From assembly GCA_913060695.1 (NCBI GenBank), contig CAJXUA010000009.1, positions 1 through 64,000 on the forward strand: DNA of 64,000 nt. Direction: 5' to 3'. The stretch comes from an uncultured Gammaproteobacteria bacterium (GTDB lineage Bacteria; Pseudomonadota; Gammaproteobacteria; Pseudomonadales; Pseudohongiellaceae). Position numbers and translations under genes: made by a program. The notes beneath the pieces are model-generated. The model saw nothing but the letters and a program-made list of their open reading frames with translations. It ran no database searches and had not been told where the DNA came from. Shown here in pieces: positions 28,853 to 37,782 of this stretch (position 1 is the first letter of the stretch; each line of letters begins with the position of its first letter).

Positions 28853-29247
28853 CAGCTACCGCACTCGATATGCATGCCTGGTTTCTTATTGTGCACCCAG
28901 TAATCCATAGTTCCGGAGTTCGGACAAGTAAAATTCCCCAATTCCACTGCCATATTCGTGGCAAACAATTTTAATTTCGCTTTTGCCTCACAGTTACCCG
29001 TGAAATGGATTTTGTATTCACTGCCGGAGACGAGTCCATCCAGAGGCAACGTGCGTCCCTTCGGTAAATTCCTTACACTCGCGATAGGAACTGCAACTAC
29101 GATATCTTTCTCGTCGTATACGAGCGCTGTTATCGATTTACCACTAGCCGAACACTCATTCTTGATAGTAAATTCCGCAGCATTCGCCCCACTGGCGCAT
29201 GCCAAGCTAATAGCAATTCCCAGCAATACTTTCTTTGCCTTAGACAT
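28852..29247 (-). CDS. Small exported protein with four cysteines in the mature part, unrecognised
   Basis: 131 aa. Signal peptide at 1-23 (ISLACASGANA, cut before AEF). The mature part of about 108 residues has four cysteines (NECSAS, GNCEAK, FTCPNS, IECGS), suggesting two disulfides and a small periplasmic or secreted beta-rich domain. No known family was recognised. First gene of a two-gene unit with the lipoprotein downstream; a plausible promoter region lies in 29248-29373. Confidence 0.7.
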   Translation of the reverse strand: MSKAKKVLLGIAISLACASGANAAEFTIKNECSASGKSITALVYDEKDIVVAVPIASVRNLPKGRTLPLDGLVSGSEYKIHFTGNCEAKAKLKLFATNMAVELGNFTCPNSGTMDYWVHNKKPGMHIECGS

Positions 29248-29373
29248 ATTCGTAACCTCATCAGTGAATTGAATAGTGACGAGTACAATCTACGAGATAA
29301 TTCGATCGAAATAGTCAGGTAAAACCCTGATTTTTTGGCAGGAGAGTGGGAATTGGGGCTATCGAGTTTTTGC

Positions 29374-31122
29374 TTAGAGACAGGGCTCGAGGTATTCGAT
29401 CAATAATTGCAGATTCCGCTGTCCGCGAAACTCGTTGATGTCGAGTCGATAAACCACATTAACGCGTTTTTCATTACAGTCGGTCCATTGCGCAGCCTCG
29501 ATATTGAAGGCAATCGCATCGAGCACGCATTGCGCATCGTCTATTGGGCTCAGCACTAGTTTCAAGTGTTTACCTCCCAGTAAACGGTGGTGCACGATGC
29601 GAAACTCGCCATCGAAGCTCGGCTCCGGGAAATGCTGCCCCCAAGGACCAAAGTCCCGCAGCAACTGCGCATTGTTCATGGTGAGCTCTGACGTAAGCAG
29701 TGGGCCATCGGTGAGGATGCGCGCCTGTAAGTCCTCCGCGCTGATCTGCTGCGCCACCGCGGCAGCGAATGCAGCACTGAAGCGCTCATAGTCGGCCTTG
29801 TACAGACTTAAACCCGCCGCCATTGCATGTCCGCCGAAGCGGCTCACCAAACCAGGATTCTGCGTCGCCACTTGATCGAGCACGTCTCGGATATGCAGGC
29901 CCGCGATCGAGCGTGCCGAACCCTTCAACTCTTCCTTCCCGTTCGCGTCGAGCCCCGCATCGGCAAATGCGATCACCGGGCGGTGCAGTCGCTCTTTGAT
30001 GCGCGCTGCAAGAATGCCGATGACGCCCTGATGCCAACCACTGTCGTAGAGACAAAGGCCAGCTGGCACCTCTTCCTCGTCGAAGGCCATGAGGTCTAGG
30101 CTCGCCACGGCCTGGTCTTTCATGTCCGTCTCGATGCCCTTGCGTTGCTGATTCATGCTGTCGAGCTCTTGCGCCATCGCCATCGCTCGATCTGGATTGT
30201 CAGTCATTAGACATTCGATACCCAGTGCCATGTCATCGAGTCGCCCAGCCGCATTGAGACGTGGCCCTACGGCAAAGCCGAGATCGCTTGCTACTAGATT
30301 AATTCTATTGCGCTTGCCTAGGGTCAGCAGCGCCAGAATTCCTTCACAGGCTCGACCTGCGCGAATGCGCTTGAGCCCTTCGTTTACGAGAATGCGGTTA
30401 TTGCGATCTAGGCTGACCACATCGGCCACCGTGCCAAGTGCCACTAGATCGAGGAAGTCAGCGAGATTAGGCTCAGAGAGTTTCTGCGAGGTAAACCAGT
30501 CTCGCTCACGCAGGAGGCTGCGCAATGCCGCCATCACATAGAACACCACCCCTACTCCCGCGAGGGATTTGCTCGGAAAGTCGCAACCCACTTGATTCGG
30601 ATTCACGATGGCATCGGCAGTGGGCAATTCGCGCCCGGGCAAATGGTGATCGGTGATAATGACCTGCATGCCTAGACGCTGCGCAGACGCCACACCCTCG
30701 ATGCTCGAGATACCATTGTCTACAGTAATCAGGAGGTCAGGTGACTTTCCGCGTGCTAGCTCCACGATCTCGGGCGTAAGCCCATAACCGTATTCGAAAC
30801 GATTGGGAACGATATAATCGACATGCTGAAATCCGAAGGCACGCAAGGCCCTAATTGCGAGAGCACAGCTAGTGGCACCATCGGCATCGAAGTCGGACAC
30901 GATTAGGACGCGCCCCTGCCTTTGCAGCTGGGCATACAACAACGCTACAGCGGCATCGATGCCGGTGAGCATTTGGGGGGGATATAGGGCTTTGAAATCG
31001 AGCTGCAGCGCGGCGTCATCGAGAACGGAGCGCGCAGCAAGAACTCTTTGCACAACCGGCGCGATCGCCGCACTAAACTGATGCGTGCTAGGCACCGGTC
31101 TGCGGCGGATCAACGGCTTCAC
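29374..31122 (-). CDS. recJ: RecJ, single-stranded-DNA-specific 5'-3' exonuclease
   Basis: 582 aa from a GTG start that overlaps the thrC stop by 4 nt (GTGA). DHH-family nuclease: SDFDADGATS (76-85), VDNGISS, and the DHH motif at 158-160 in ITDHHLPG; the C-terminal DHHA1 and OB-like parts include SARSIAGLHIRDVL and RFGGHAMAAGLSL. RecJ degrades 5'-ended single strands in RecF-pathway recombination, mismatch and base-excision repair. The hom-thrC-recJ order is standard in Pseudomonas-like gammaproteobacteria. Confidence 0.95.
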   Translation of the reverse strand: MKPLIRRRPVPSTHQFSAAIAPVVQRVLAARSVLDDAALQLDFKALYPPQMLTGIDAAVALLYAQLQRQGRVLIVSDFDADGATSCALAIRALRAFGFQHVDYIVPNRFEYGYGLTPEIVELARGKSPDLLITVDNGISSIEGVASAQRLGMQVIITDHHLPGRELPTADAIVNPNQVGCDFPSKSLAGVGVVFYVMAALRSLLRERDWFTSQKLSEPNLADFLDLVALGTVADVVSLDRNNRILVNEGLKRIRAGRACEGILALLTLGKRNRINLVASDLGFAVGPRLNAAGRLDDMALGIECLMTDNPDRAMAMAQELDSMNQQRKGIETDMKDQAVASLDLMAFDEEEVPAGLCLYDSGWHQGVIGILAARIKERLHRPVIAFADAGLDANGKEELKGSARSIAGLHIRDVLDQVATQNPGLVSRFGGHAMAAGLSLYKADYERFSAAFAAAVAQQISAEDLQARILTDGPLLTSELTMNNAQLLRDFGPWGQHFPEPSFDGEFRIVHHRLLGGKHLKLVLSPIDDAQCVLDAIAFNIEAAQWTDCNEKRVNVVYRLDINEFRGQRNLQLLIEYLEPCL

Positions 31123-32507
31123 AGTGTGCTGCGAATTAAGTCAGTGACCGCGCTGAGGCTGTTATCCACGATGGCGTATTGCTCTTCGCGCTCGAAAAGA
31201 TCGCTTAGATGCTCCGGCAGCTGCGGGGTGTCTAAGCCTGCCTTCTTCACCGCATCCGCAAACTTCACAGGATGGGCAGTGGCCAGACAAACCATAGGAA
31301 CACTCTTGTCTGTATTACACTCACGCGCAGCTTTCACACCGATGGCGGTATGAGGGTCTATCAGGAATTCATTCTCGGCGAAGACTTCGCGGATGACATC
31401 GCAGGTTGTCTCGTCATCTACGCTAGCGCTAGCGAACACTTTTTGCGCTTGCTTCCAGCGCTCCGAATCTATGCTATGACTGCCCTCGCCCGTGTCCGTC
31501 ATGAAGGCCGCAAGCGCTTTGCCGTCACGACCAAACAGGTCGAACAGATAGCGCTCAAAATTGCTCGACACCATAATATCCATGCTAGGGGATAGAGTGT
31601 GCTTGAGCTCCCCTTGCGCGTAGTCATTGCGGCTCATGAAGCGGTGCAATATGTCATTGCTATTGGTCGCGATGATCAGCTGCTTGATTGGCAAGCCCAT
31701 TTGCATGGCCAGATAACCGGCATAAATGTCGCCGAAATTACCAGTTGGCACCGAGAAGGATACCTGGCGGTGTGGCCCGCCTAGCTGCAAGGACGCGTAA
31801 AAATAATAGACGATCTGTGCCATGATGCGGGCCCAGTTTATCGAGTTTACCGCAACGAGTTGGCGACCTTCTGGCAGGAAAGATTGATCGCCGAATGCGG
31901 CTTTGACTATGCGCTGACAGTCGTCGAAATTGCCCTTCACCGCGATATTGTGGACATTGTCTCCCAGCACAGTCGTCATCTGGCGACGCTGCACCTCCGA
32001 CACGCGTTGGTGCGGATGCAGAATATAGATATCGACGTTGTCACTATGACGACAGCCTTCGAGGGCGGCGGAACCGGTATCACCGGATGTCGCCCCAAGA
32101 ATGACCACTTTCTGATTGTTGCGCTTCAACACGTAATCCAGCAGATTTCCGAGCAGTTGCAATGCAAAGTCTTTGAACGCTAAGGTTGGGCCGCAATATA
32201 ATTCCAGCACCCATTCATTCGCTCCAATCATTCTAAGGGGAGCCACCGCCTTGTTCGCAAAACTCTTATAACTTCTGTGAATAATCTCTTCTAGGTCGTC
32301 ATCAGGAATCGCACCGTCGATGAACGGAGTAATGATTTTCTGGGCAAGCTGCGGATAATTCAGCCCAGCCATCTGCGCGATCTCTTCTTTGCTAAACTTA
32401 GGCAATTCTTCAGGCACATAGAGCCCACCATCGGGCGCTAGACCGGTTAACAAGACTTGCTCGAAAGACTGCGCTGGCGCTTGGCCGCGAGTGCTGATGT
32501 ATTTCAT
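31119..32507 (-). CDS. thrC: Threonine synthase
   Basis: 462 aa PLP enzyme that converts O-phosphohomoserine to threonine. The PLP-binding lysine is K112 in LAFKDFALQLLG; the N-terminal YISTRGQAP and LAPDGGLYVP are typical, as is SVPTGNFGDIYAGYLA, the phosphate-binding loop. It is the long form found in gammaproteobacteria. It lies 26 nt after hom and overlaps recJ, indicating one transcription unit. Confidence 0.96.
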   Translation of the reverse strand: MKYISTRGQAPAQSFEQVLLTGLAPDGGLYVPEELPKFSKEEIAQMAGLNYPQLAQKIITPFIDGAIPDDDLEEIIHRSYKSFANKAVAPLRMIGANEWVLELYCGPTLAFKDFALQLLGNLLDYVLKRNNQKVVILGATSGDTGSAALEGCRHSDNVDIYILHPHQRVSEVQRRQMTTVLGDNVHNIAVKGNFDDCQRIVKAAFGDQSFLPEGRQLVAVNSINWARIMAQIVYYFYASLQLGGPHRQVSFSVPTGNFGDIYAGYLAMQMGLPIKQLIIATNSNDILHRFMSRNDYAQGELKHTLSPSMDIMVSSNFERYLFDLFGRDGKALAAFMTDTGEGSHSIDSERWKQAQKVFASASVDDETTCDVIREVFAENEFLIDPHTAIGVKAARECNTDKSVPMVCLATAHPVKFADAVKKAGLDTPQLPEHLSDLFEREEQYAIVDNSLSAVTDLIRSTL

Positions 32508-32533
32508 GCTAATGCCTATTCCTTTGTGCGCGG

Positions 32534-33892
32534 TTAGTTATCTTCACCGTCAAACTGCTCGATTCGAATACGGGTAATTTTCTCAACCACTTGTTCCAAA
32601 GACTCAATAGCGGCGATCGCCTTGTTCATTTGGCGCTCCTCTACCGTGCCAGTTAGTATCACTATGGGCACAAACACGTCGCCAACGATAGTCGAGTCTG
32701 GCTCTTTCTGAATCAGGGCTTCGATATTAATGCCATGATCCGTCAGAATCTGTGAGATCTGCGCCATTACACCAATCTTGTCGTATACAGACAGGCGAAT
32801 ATAGAACTCGCAATGAATGTCTTCGATATTTAAGATCGGGATATCGGTACGCAATGAATCGAACGCTAGGGACGGTACATTGCCAGGGTTACCTCTAGAC
32901 TCATCGCCGGAACTGCGCACGATGTCGATAATATCGGCCACCACTGAAGATGCGGTCGCCTTTGCGCCTGCGCCTGCGCCGTAGTACAAGGTAGACCCTA
33001 CGGAGTCTCCCTTCACTACCACTGCGTTCATCACACCGTTCACATTGGCAATCAGACGCTGGTCCGAGATCATCGTGGGGTGCACGCGTATCTCGATGCC
33101 CTTGTCAGTCATGCGGGTGATGCCCAGATGCTTAATGCGATAGCCGAGCTCTTCGGCGTAGTTCACGTCATCAATGGTGATCTTACTAATACCCTCTGTG
33201 TAGACCTTGTCGAACTGCAATGCGATGCCAAAGGCATTAGCGGCGAGGATAGTGAGCTTATGGGCGGCGTCGATACCCTCGACGTCGAAAGTTGGATCAG
33301 CCTCGGCATACCCTAAGGCCTGCGCTTCGGCCAGCACGTCATTGAAGCTACGCCCCTTCTGCGCCATCTCGGTCAGAATGAAATTGCCCGTGCCATTGAT
33401 GATGCCGGCCAGCCAATGAATAGAGTTAGCCGCGAGGCCTTCGCGCAATGCCTTGATGATAGGAATACCGCCTGCGACGGCGCTCTCATAAGCGACTGTT
33501 ACACCCTTGCGCTTCGCGGCAGCGAAGATCTCGTTGCCGTGCACCGCGATCAAGGCTTTATTGGCGGTCACAACATGCTTGCCGTTCTCGATAGCACGCA
33601 TGATCAGCGGCAAGGCTGGCTCCATGCCCCCGAGCACTTCCACGAGGATGTCGACCTCGGGGTCGTCAGCGACTGCAAATACGTCTTTACTAAAACGTAT
33701 GCCATCGGTATCGAATAAAGGATTTTCACGACGAGAGGCAACATGAGAGACACAGAGGGTTTTACCGAGGCGACGGGTAATCTCGACTTGATTGGATTGC
33801 AGAAGGGTGAAGGTGCCACCCCCGACAGTGCCCATACCGCAAATACCGATGTTAAATTTTTCTTTGTGCACTTGTGCTGAATCCTGTTTCAA
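32534..33892 (-). CDS. hom: Homoserine dehydrogenase
   Basis: 452 aa, NAD(P)-dependent reduction of aspartate semialdehyde to homoserine. The Rossmann motif is GICGMGTVGGGT near the N-terminus; VTANKALIA and VAYESAVAGGIPIIKALREGL are conserved catalytic-domain segments, and the last ~85 residues form an ACT domain (LSVYDKIGVMAQISQILTDHG) for threonine feedback. The start is TTG, with GAGGG about 7 nt upstream; a GTG seven codons later is possible. It is separated from dsbC by a strong terminator, so it starts its own unit with thrC and recJ. Confidence 0.95.
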   Translation of the reverse strand: MKQDSAQVHKEKFNIGICGMGTVGGGTFTLLQSNQVEITRRLGKTLCVSHVASRRENPLFDTDGIRFSKDVFAVADDPEVDILVEVLGGMEPALPLIMRAIENGKHVVTANKALIAVHGNEIFAAAKRKGVTVAYESAVAGGIPIIKALREGLAANSIHWLAGIINGTGNFILTEMAQKGRSFNDVLAEAQALGYAEADPTFDVEGIDAAHKLTILAANAFGIALQFDKVYTEGISKITIDDVNYAEELGYRIKHLGITRMTDKGIEIRVHPTMISDQRLIANVNGVMNAVVVKGDSVGSTLYYGAGAGAKATASSVVADIIDIVRSSGDESRGNPGNVPSLAFDSLRTDIPILNIEDIHCEFYIRLSVYDKIGVMAQISQILTDHGINIEALIQKEPDSTIVGDVFVPIVILTGTVEERQMNKAIAAIESLEQVVEKITRIRIEQFDGEDN

Positions 33893-33946
33893 GACATACC
33901 CTCGACGCCAGTTGTAGTGGCGAACATTGTACTAAAATTGGGAAAT

Positions 33947-33992
33947 AAAAAGCATCAAAGGCGTCCATATTAGAACGCCTTTGAAGCTTTTT
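33947..33992 (-). terminator. Bidirectional rho-independent terminator after dsbC
   Basis: AGCATCAAAGGCGT (33951-33964) and ACGCCTTTGAAGCT (33975-33988) form a 14-bp stem with one mismatch and a 10-nt loop. On the minus strand it is followed by TTTTTATTT, and on the plus strand by TTTTTATTT as well. It ends dsbC transcription just before hom. Confidence 0.9.
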
Positions 33993-34013
33993 ATTTATGC
34001 GGGCTTGTTGGGC

Positions 34014-34775
34014 TTATTGGCCGAAGACCGTGGCGGCAAGTTGTGCGGGCTCTAGGTATCCGGGAATGACTGTACCATCTTGGAGAACGATGGCAGGTGT
34101 ACCGGAAATACCAATCTTATTGCCGAGGGCGTAATGCTTGAGAACCGGGTTAACACAATCTTGCGCGGGAAGATTTTGTCCGTGCTTGGCTTGGGTAAGA
34201 GACTTATTACGATCGTCTGAACACCAGACATTGATCATCTTGGGATAGGCTTCGGAGGCTTCGCCGCCACGGGGGTAGGCAACATAACGAATGCGAATAC
34301 CTTGCGCTAGGTTCTGCTCGAGATCTCCGTGCAGGCGTCGACAATAGGCACAGTCGACATCCGTAAACACGGTAATAGTGGCGCGAGTATTAGCGGGCTC
34401 GAATATAACCATCTCGGACTCTGGCACTGCGGCAATCCATTCGGCAACATTCTGCTGGCGGGTAATGGCAGAAAGGTTCACAAGACCATCGCTCTGGGCC
34501 TTAAAGAGGTCGCCAGTAACGAGATACTCGCCTTTACGATCAGTAAAAAGCCTTTCGCCGGTAGAGAGCTCAACTTCAATGAGGCCGTCAAATGGGGTCT
34601 GCTTAACGGCAACAATCTCAATACTGGCATTGGTGGCGGCAGTGAGTGTGCCAGCAAGATTAGTCTTAAGGGTCTTGGCCCAAGCTTCATTACTAACATC
34701 TTGGGCGTTAGCAAGAGGCAGAAAGCCGAAAGCGCAGACGGCGACGGCAGCAAAGGCACGGAATAGAGTATTCAT
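34014..34775 (-). CDS. dsbC: DsbC-type thiol:disulfide interchange protein
   Basis: 253 aa from the ATG at 34775 (GAGGA upstream); the frame is open further but lacks a signal peptide there. Residues 1-24 are a signal peptide (PLANA). The N-terminal dimerisation region is followed by a thioredoxin-like fold with active site C142-A-Y-C145 in TDVDCAYCRRLHG, then a second cysteine pair (VWCSDD, AQDC) and the cis-proline region GISGTPAIVL. It isomerises wrong disulfides in the periplasm. The CAYC motif replaces the usual CGYC. Confidence 0.94.
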   Translation of the reverse strand: MNTLFRAFAAVAVCAFGFLPLANAQDVSNEAWAKTLKTNLAGTLTAATNASIEIVAVKQTPFDGLIEVELSTGERLFTDRKGEYLVTGDLFKAQSDGLVNLSAITRQQNVAEWIAAVPESEMVIFEPANTRATITVFTDVDCAYCRRLHGDLEQNLAQGIRIRYVAYPRGGEASEAYPKMINVWCSDDRNKSLTQAKHGQNLPAQDCVNPVLKHYALGNKIGISGTPAIVLQDGTVIPGYLEPAQLAATVFGQ

Positions 34776-35000
34776 GAACTTAGGGTCCTCAAAGGCAATA
34801 ATTCGATTCGGCATAGAGCGGGAGACCGGTAATTCGGCGAAAAGCATCCACAAGCCACCAAAATCCCAAACAATAAACATAACTTACCACAGCGCCGCCT
34901 CCCTGAACCACGAATTTATTGGCTTGCGGGTGGTTTTGCTGTGTCCTTTTTGTTTAGTTTTGGTCCCTTACTACGTCGCTAGGTTTGTACTAGTTTTTCG

Positions 35001-35043
35001 AGCGCGGTGGATTGGCACTCCGGTGCCCGGACCGCGCTGCGTT
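35001..35043. repeat. Partial repeat copy with nested hairpin
   Basis: AGCGCGGT (35001-35008) pairs with ACCGCGCT (35031-35038), and inside it GGCAC (35014-35018) pairs with GTGCC (35023-35027). The right half, CACTCCGGTGCCCGGACCGC, repeats the outer block of the unit at 35504-35596, so it is a truncated copy of the same family. Confidence 0.7.
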
Positions 35044-35060
35044 TAGTTGTTTAGTAGGCT

Positions 35061-35153
35061 CTCACTCCGTTGCTCGGCTCGCGCTGCGAGGTACTGCCGT
35101 GCTGGACACGCGGCGAGTACATCCATGTAGGCTCTACGCCGGCATCCATGCCG
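35061..35153 (+). repeat. Dispersed repeat, unit A
   Basis: About 93 nt beginning CTCACTCCGTTG, with GCTGCGAGGTACTGCCGTGC, GGACACG, and the core TACATCCATGTA, GGCTCTACGCC, GGCATCCATGCC. The last three blocks are short imperfect palindromes. It is nearly identical to the reverse complement of 35504-35596. It is followed by the 35-nt block (35157-35191) whose exact inverse begins this window. Confidence 0.85.
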
Positions 35154-35220
35154 CCAGGGAGTGTCGAGAATGCAGGAGCAATTCATCGACCATGCCGTCG
35201 AAGGTCCTGAACCTCTTAGA

Positions 35221-35327
35221 TTCACTCCGTAGGCCGATCCGAGCTCCGGGTAACGATTTTCTGGACACGCGGCAAGTACGTCCATGTAGGCTCTACGCCG
35301 GCATCCATGCCGTCGAAGGTCCTGAAA
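35221..35327 (+). repeat. Dispersed repeat, unit B
   Basis: Same orientation as unit A. The outer part (TTCACTCCGTAGGCCGATCC) has diverged, but from CTGGACACGCGGCAAGTACG through TCCATGTAGG, CTCTACGCCGG and CATCCATGCCGTCGAAGGTC it follows the family closely. A short CCGTCGAAGGTCCTGAA segment at 35194-35210 is repeated at 35310-35326. Confidence 0.85.
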
Positions 35328-35503
35328 CTCGTCACCCGAAACTCGGCTCTGACTTTGTAGTAAGCCTAAAAGATAAGTATTTTAGATCTAGTGAAGGTTT
35401 CACTATTTGAAACCCTGTGCCATTACGAGAACAAAGCCAAAATTGCGGCGCCACCCAAATGAAAGAGGAACGTGGTGTGTGGTGCTGTCGTGCTGGACCT
35501 TCG

Positions 35504-35596
35504 ACGGCATGGATGCCGGCGTAGAGCCTACACGGATGTACTTGCGGCGTGTCCAGCACGGCAGTACCTCGCAGCGCGGTCCGGGCAACGGAGTGA
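35504..35596 (-). repeat. Dispersed repeat, unit C (inverted)
   Basis: Reverse complement of unit A with only a handful of differences over about 93 nt. With unit A it makes an inverted repeat with a loop of about 350 nt that contains unit B. On its outer side it carries GGACCTTCGACGGCATGGAT, shared with unit B. Confidence 0.85.
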
Positions 35597-35641
35597 AAAC
35601 CCGGGGTTTAACAGCATCCAATATTAGTAATTCAGAGCAAT

Positions 35642-35670
35642 AAAAAAGGGAGACATAAATGCCTCCCTTT
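35642..35670 (-). terminator. Rho-independent terminator after rplS
   Basis: On the minus strand AAAGGGAG, a 10-nt loop and CTCCCTTT are followed by TTTTT. It closes the rpsP-rimM-trmD-rplS operon about 60 nt after the rplS stop. Confidence 0.9.
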
Positions 35671-35728
35671 CGAGTCTATCGAGTACTGCTTAGAGGTCGG
35701 CTTGGGGCCTAGCTCTTCAGTGCTGGAT

Positions 35729-36094
35729 TTAGACTGGTTTCTTCTCGAGCTTCTCAGTGATTCGAGCCGCTTTACCGGACAGATCACGCAAGTAGTATAG
35801 TTTTGCCTGACGTACATCGCCGCGACGCTTCAGCGTGATGCTGTCAACGAGTGGGCTGTAAGTCTGGAAAGTACGCTCAACGCCCACACCGTGGGAGATC
35901 TTGCGAACTGTGAAAGCAGAGTTAAGAGCACGACTACGAATGCCGATTACTACGCCTTCGAATGCCTGTAGACGCTCACGATCGCCTTCACGAATTTTAA
36001 CTTGCACAACTACCGTGTCGCCTGGACCGAAATCAGGGATTTCCTTGCCCATTTGTGCCTGTTCAACCATCTGAATGATCTTGCTCTTGCTCAT
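35729..36094 (-). CDS. rplS: 50S ribosomal protein L19
   Basis: 121 aa from the ATG at 36094; 19 further in-frame codons upstream overlap the end of trmD and are not part of L19. It has the L19 features [40 protein letters not shown] and [21 protein letters not shown]19 lies at the interface of the ribosomal subunits. Last gene of the rpsP-rimM-trmD-rplS operon, 16 nt after trmD. Confidence 0.98.
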   Translation of the reverse strand: MSKSKIIQMVEQAQMGKEIPDFGPGDTVVVQVKIREGDRERLQAFEGVVIGIRSRALNSAFTVRKISHGVGVERTFQTYSPLVDSITLKRRGDVRQAKLYYLRDLSGKAARITEKLEKKPV

Positions 36095-36110
36095 TGCCTT
36101 ACTCCCGGGT

Positions 36111-36884
36111 TCAAGACTCAGTGCGATTGCGCCGCGCCTCGTAATCATCAATAAATTGTTCTAATAAAATCGTTTGTTCCGCGTTTAGCGACATCTTTTC
36201 CAACAAATCCGGCCTTTTAAGCCACGTATTGCCGAGGCTCTGTTGCAAGCGCCACACGCGAATCTGCTCGTGGTTCCCGCCCAATAACACCTCGGGAACT
36301 GTCTCGCCTTCGTATTCTTGCGGCCGCGTATACTGCGGGCTGTCCAACAGGCCGTCCGCGAAAGAGTCTGCTGCTGCAGAGTCTTCGTGGCCTAAGGCCT
36401 GCGGCTGATAGCGCGTTAACGCATCTACCATCACCATTGCCGCTAACTCACCGCCGCTGAGGACGTAGTCCCCGATCGACCATTCTTCGTCGATCTCGCG
36501 TCGCAGCACCCGCTCGTCGATGCCCTGGTAGCGTCCACATACCAGTATGAGCTTCTTACGTTTCGCCAGCGTCTCTACGCCGGCTTGATCTAGCCTGCGC
36601 CCTTGTGGCGATAGGTAGATCACTAAAGCTTGCTCATCGTCCTGCTGAGTTAGAGCCGTCTTCGCAGCCGTTATCGCCGCTTGTAATGGCTCTGTCTTCA
36701 TCAGCATGCCGGGCCCGCCACCGAAGGGGCGATCGTCGACTGTGCGATGTTTATCGATGGTGAAATCCCGAGGATTCCAGCATTGCACCGAGGTAATTCC
36801 TTCGCGACTCGCGCGGCCGGTTATCCCGTAATCCGTCACTGCCGTGAACATCTCAGGAAACAGTGTGACTATGCCAATCAGCAC
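36111..36884 (-). CDS. trmD: tRNA (guanine-N1-)-methyltransferase
   Basis: 257 aa, GTG start with GGGGAG just upstream. SPOUT/trefoil-knot enzyme that makes m1G37 in tRNAs with G36, preventing +1 frameshifting. Conserved parts: [46 protein letters not shown] and [18 protein letters not shown], the knot with the AdoMet site. Third gene of the operon. Confidence 0.97.
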   Translation of the reverse strand: MLIGIVTLFPEMFTAVTDYGITGRASREGITSVQCWNPRDFTIDKHRTVDDRPFGGGPGMLMKTEPLQAAITAAKTALTQQDDEQALVIYLSPQGRRLDQAGVETLAKRKKLILVCGRYQGIDERVLRREIDEEWSIGDYVLSGGELAAMVMVDALTRYQPQALGHEDSAAADSFADGLLDSPQYTRPQEYEGETVPEVLLGGNHEQIRVWRLQQSLGNTWLKRPDLLEKMSLNAEQTILLEQFIDDYEARRNRTES

Positions 36885-36905
36885 CTTGCTCCCCTTTTTA
36901 AAACC

Positions 36906-37457
36906 TTAGGCCAGATAATCTGGATCCCAATCGACGCTGATACAGCGCTGCGTTCTTGATACTTTCATCACTACGCGATCAGGCAAATAGGGAATTAAGC
37001 GTTCCCGCGTATCTATACTGCCTTCGCTTGCTTGCACCACCAGCACATCGTTCGCGCCGGTCTCTAGCATCTTCTCAACAGTGCCTAGCAACTGGCCGCT
37101 GACTGTCTTAACTTGCATGCCTTCTAATTCATGCCAGTAAAAATCTTCCGGATCTAAGGCCGGTAAATCTGCGGTGCGGATCGCTAACTCGACACCGGTG
37201 AGCAATTTCGCCTCATCCGGGTCGTCGTAGCCTGCAAAATGCGCGATCAGCCCCTTGCCATGGATCTTACTCTGATCCATCTCGATCTCCTGCCAGCGGC
37301 CGCCAATCTTGGCGAACAACACTCGGAAGTCGAGGATATTGTCTTGCGGGTCCGTGTAGGAGATAAGCTTTAACCAGCCTTTGATGCCATAGAGTTTGCC
37401 TATGCGGCCCATGGTCACCATTTCTTGCTGATCAAACACCATCTGCGACAACCCCAT
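36906..37457 (-). CDS. rimM: Ribosome maturation factor RimM
   Basis: 183 aa; an ATG five codons in (37442) is an alternative start. The N-terminal RimM domain has MGRIGKLYGIKGWLKLISYT, followed by the PRC-barrel domain with YWHELEGMQVKTVSGQLLG and the ending LIPYLPDRVV with VDWDPDYL. RimM binds S19 and assists maturation of the 30S head. Second gene after rpsP. Confidence 0.95.
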   Translation of the reverse strand: MGLSQMVFDQQEMVTMGRIGKLYGIKGWLKLISYTDPQDNILDFRVLFAKIGGRWQEIEMDQSKIHGKGLIAHFAGYDDPDEAKLLTGVELAIRTADLPALDPEDFYWHELEGMQVKTVSGQLLGTVEKMLETGANDVLVVQASEGSIDTRERLIPYLPDRVVMKVSRTQRCISVDWDPDYLA

Positions 37458-37521
37458 ACACTAGCTCATTCACTTCGATTGTCTTGTACCGCGCAGCGCG
37501 AACGCTGGCGGAACGGAACAA

Positions 37522-37782
37522 TTAAGCTGCTGTAGTAGCTGCCTTAGAAGCATCTTTCATCAGAGCAGCAACGCGCTGGCTTGGCTGTGCGCCTTTACTT
37601 GTCCAGTGTGCAACGCGCTCTAGGTTGATGCGCAGACGCTCTTCTTGACCGCGTGCGACTGGGTTAAAGAAACCAAGACGCTCGATGAAGCGACCATCGC
37701 GTGGATTACGCTGATCAGTCACTGTGATGTAGTAAAACGGCTTCTTTTTTGCACCAGCGCGAGCCAGTCTGATAATGACCAT
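37522..37782 (-). CDS. rpsP: 30S ribosomal protein S16
   Basis: 86 aa from the ATG at 37782; 17 upstream in-frame codons are not conserved. [20 protein letters not shown] and [13 protein letters not shown] are the S16 signature; the tail [11 protein letters not shown] is the variable part. S16 is an early-assembling 30S protein. First gene of the rpsP operon; the 238-nt gap to ffh should contain its promoter. Confidence 0.98.
   Translation of the reverse strand: MVIIRLARAGAKKKPFYYITVTDQRNPRDGRFIERLGFFNPVARGQEERLRINLERVAHWTSKGAQPSQRVAALMKDASKAATTAA

Larger units (their letters stand above)
34776..35728. other. Non-coding repeat island between dsbC and rplS
   Basis: 953 nt without a credible gene. 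34776-35000 is T-rich on the plus strand and should contain the dsbC promoter. 35001-35600 is composed largely of repeat units (two direct, one inverted, plus a partial copy). 35642-35670 is the rplS terminator. Open frames here, up to 222 codons, translate the repeats in several frames or run antisense to dsbC, and are not genes. Confidence 0.75.

Noticed and set aside
29315..29330. Hairpin TCAGG/CCTGA followed by TTTTTT on the plus strand
   Set aside because: Only a 5-bp stem and no plus-strand gene upstream; on the minus strand, where recJ ends, the U run is on the wrong side.
34378..35046. 222-codon plus-strand frame
   Set aside because: Antisense to dsbC over its first half and then runs into the T-rich repeat island; composition is not protein-like.
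35012..35643. Several 60-130-codon frames in both directions
   Set aside because: They are readings of the dispersed repeat units; the same repeat yields an open frame in several phases.
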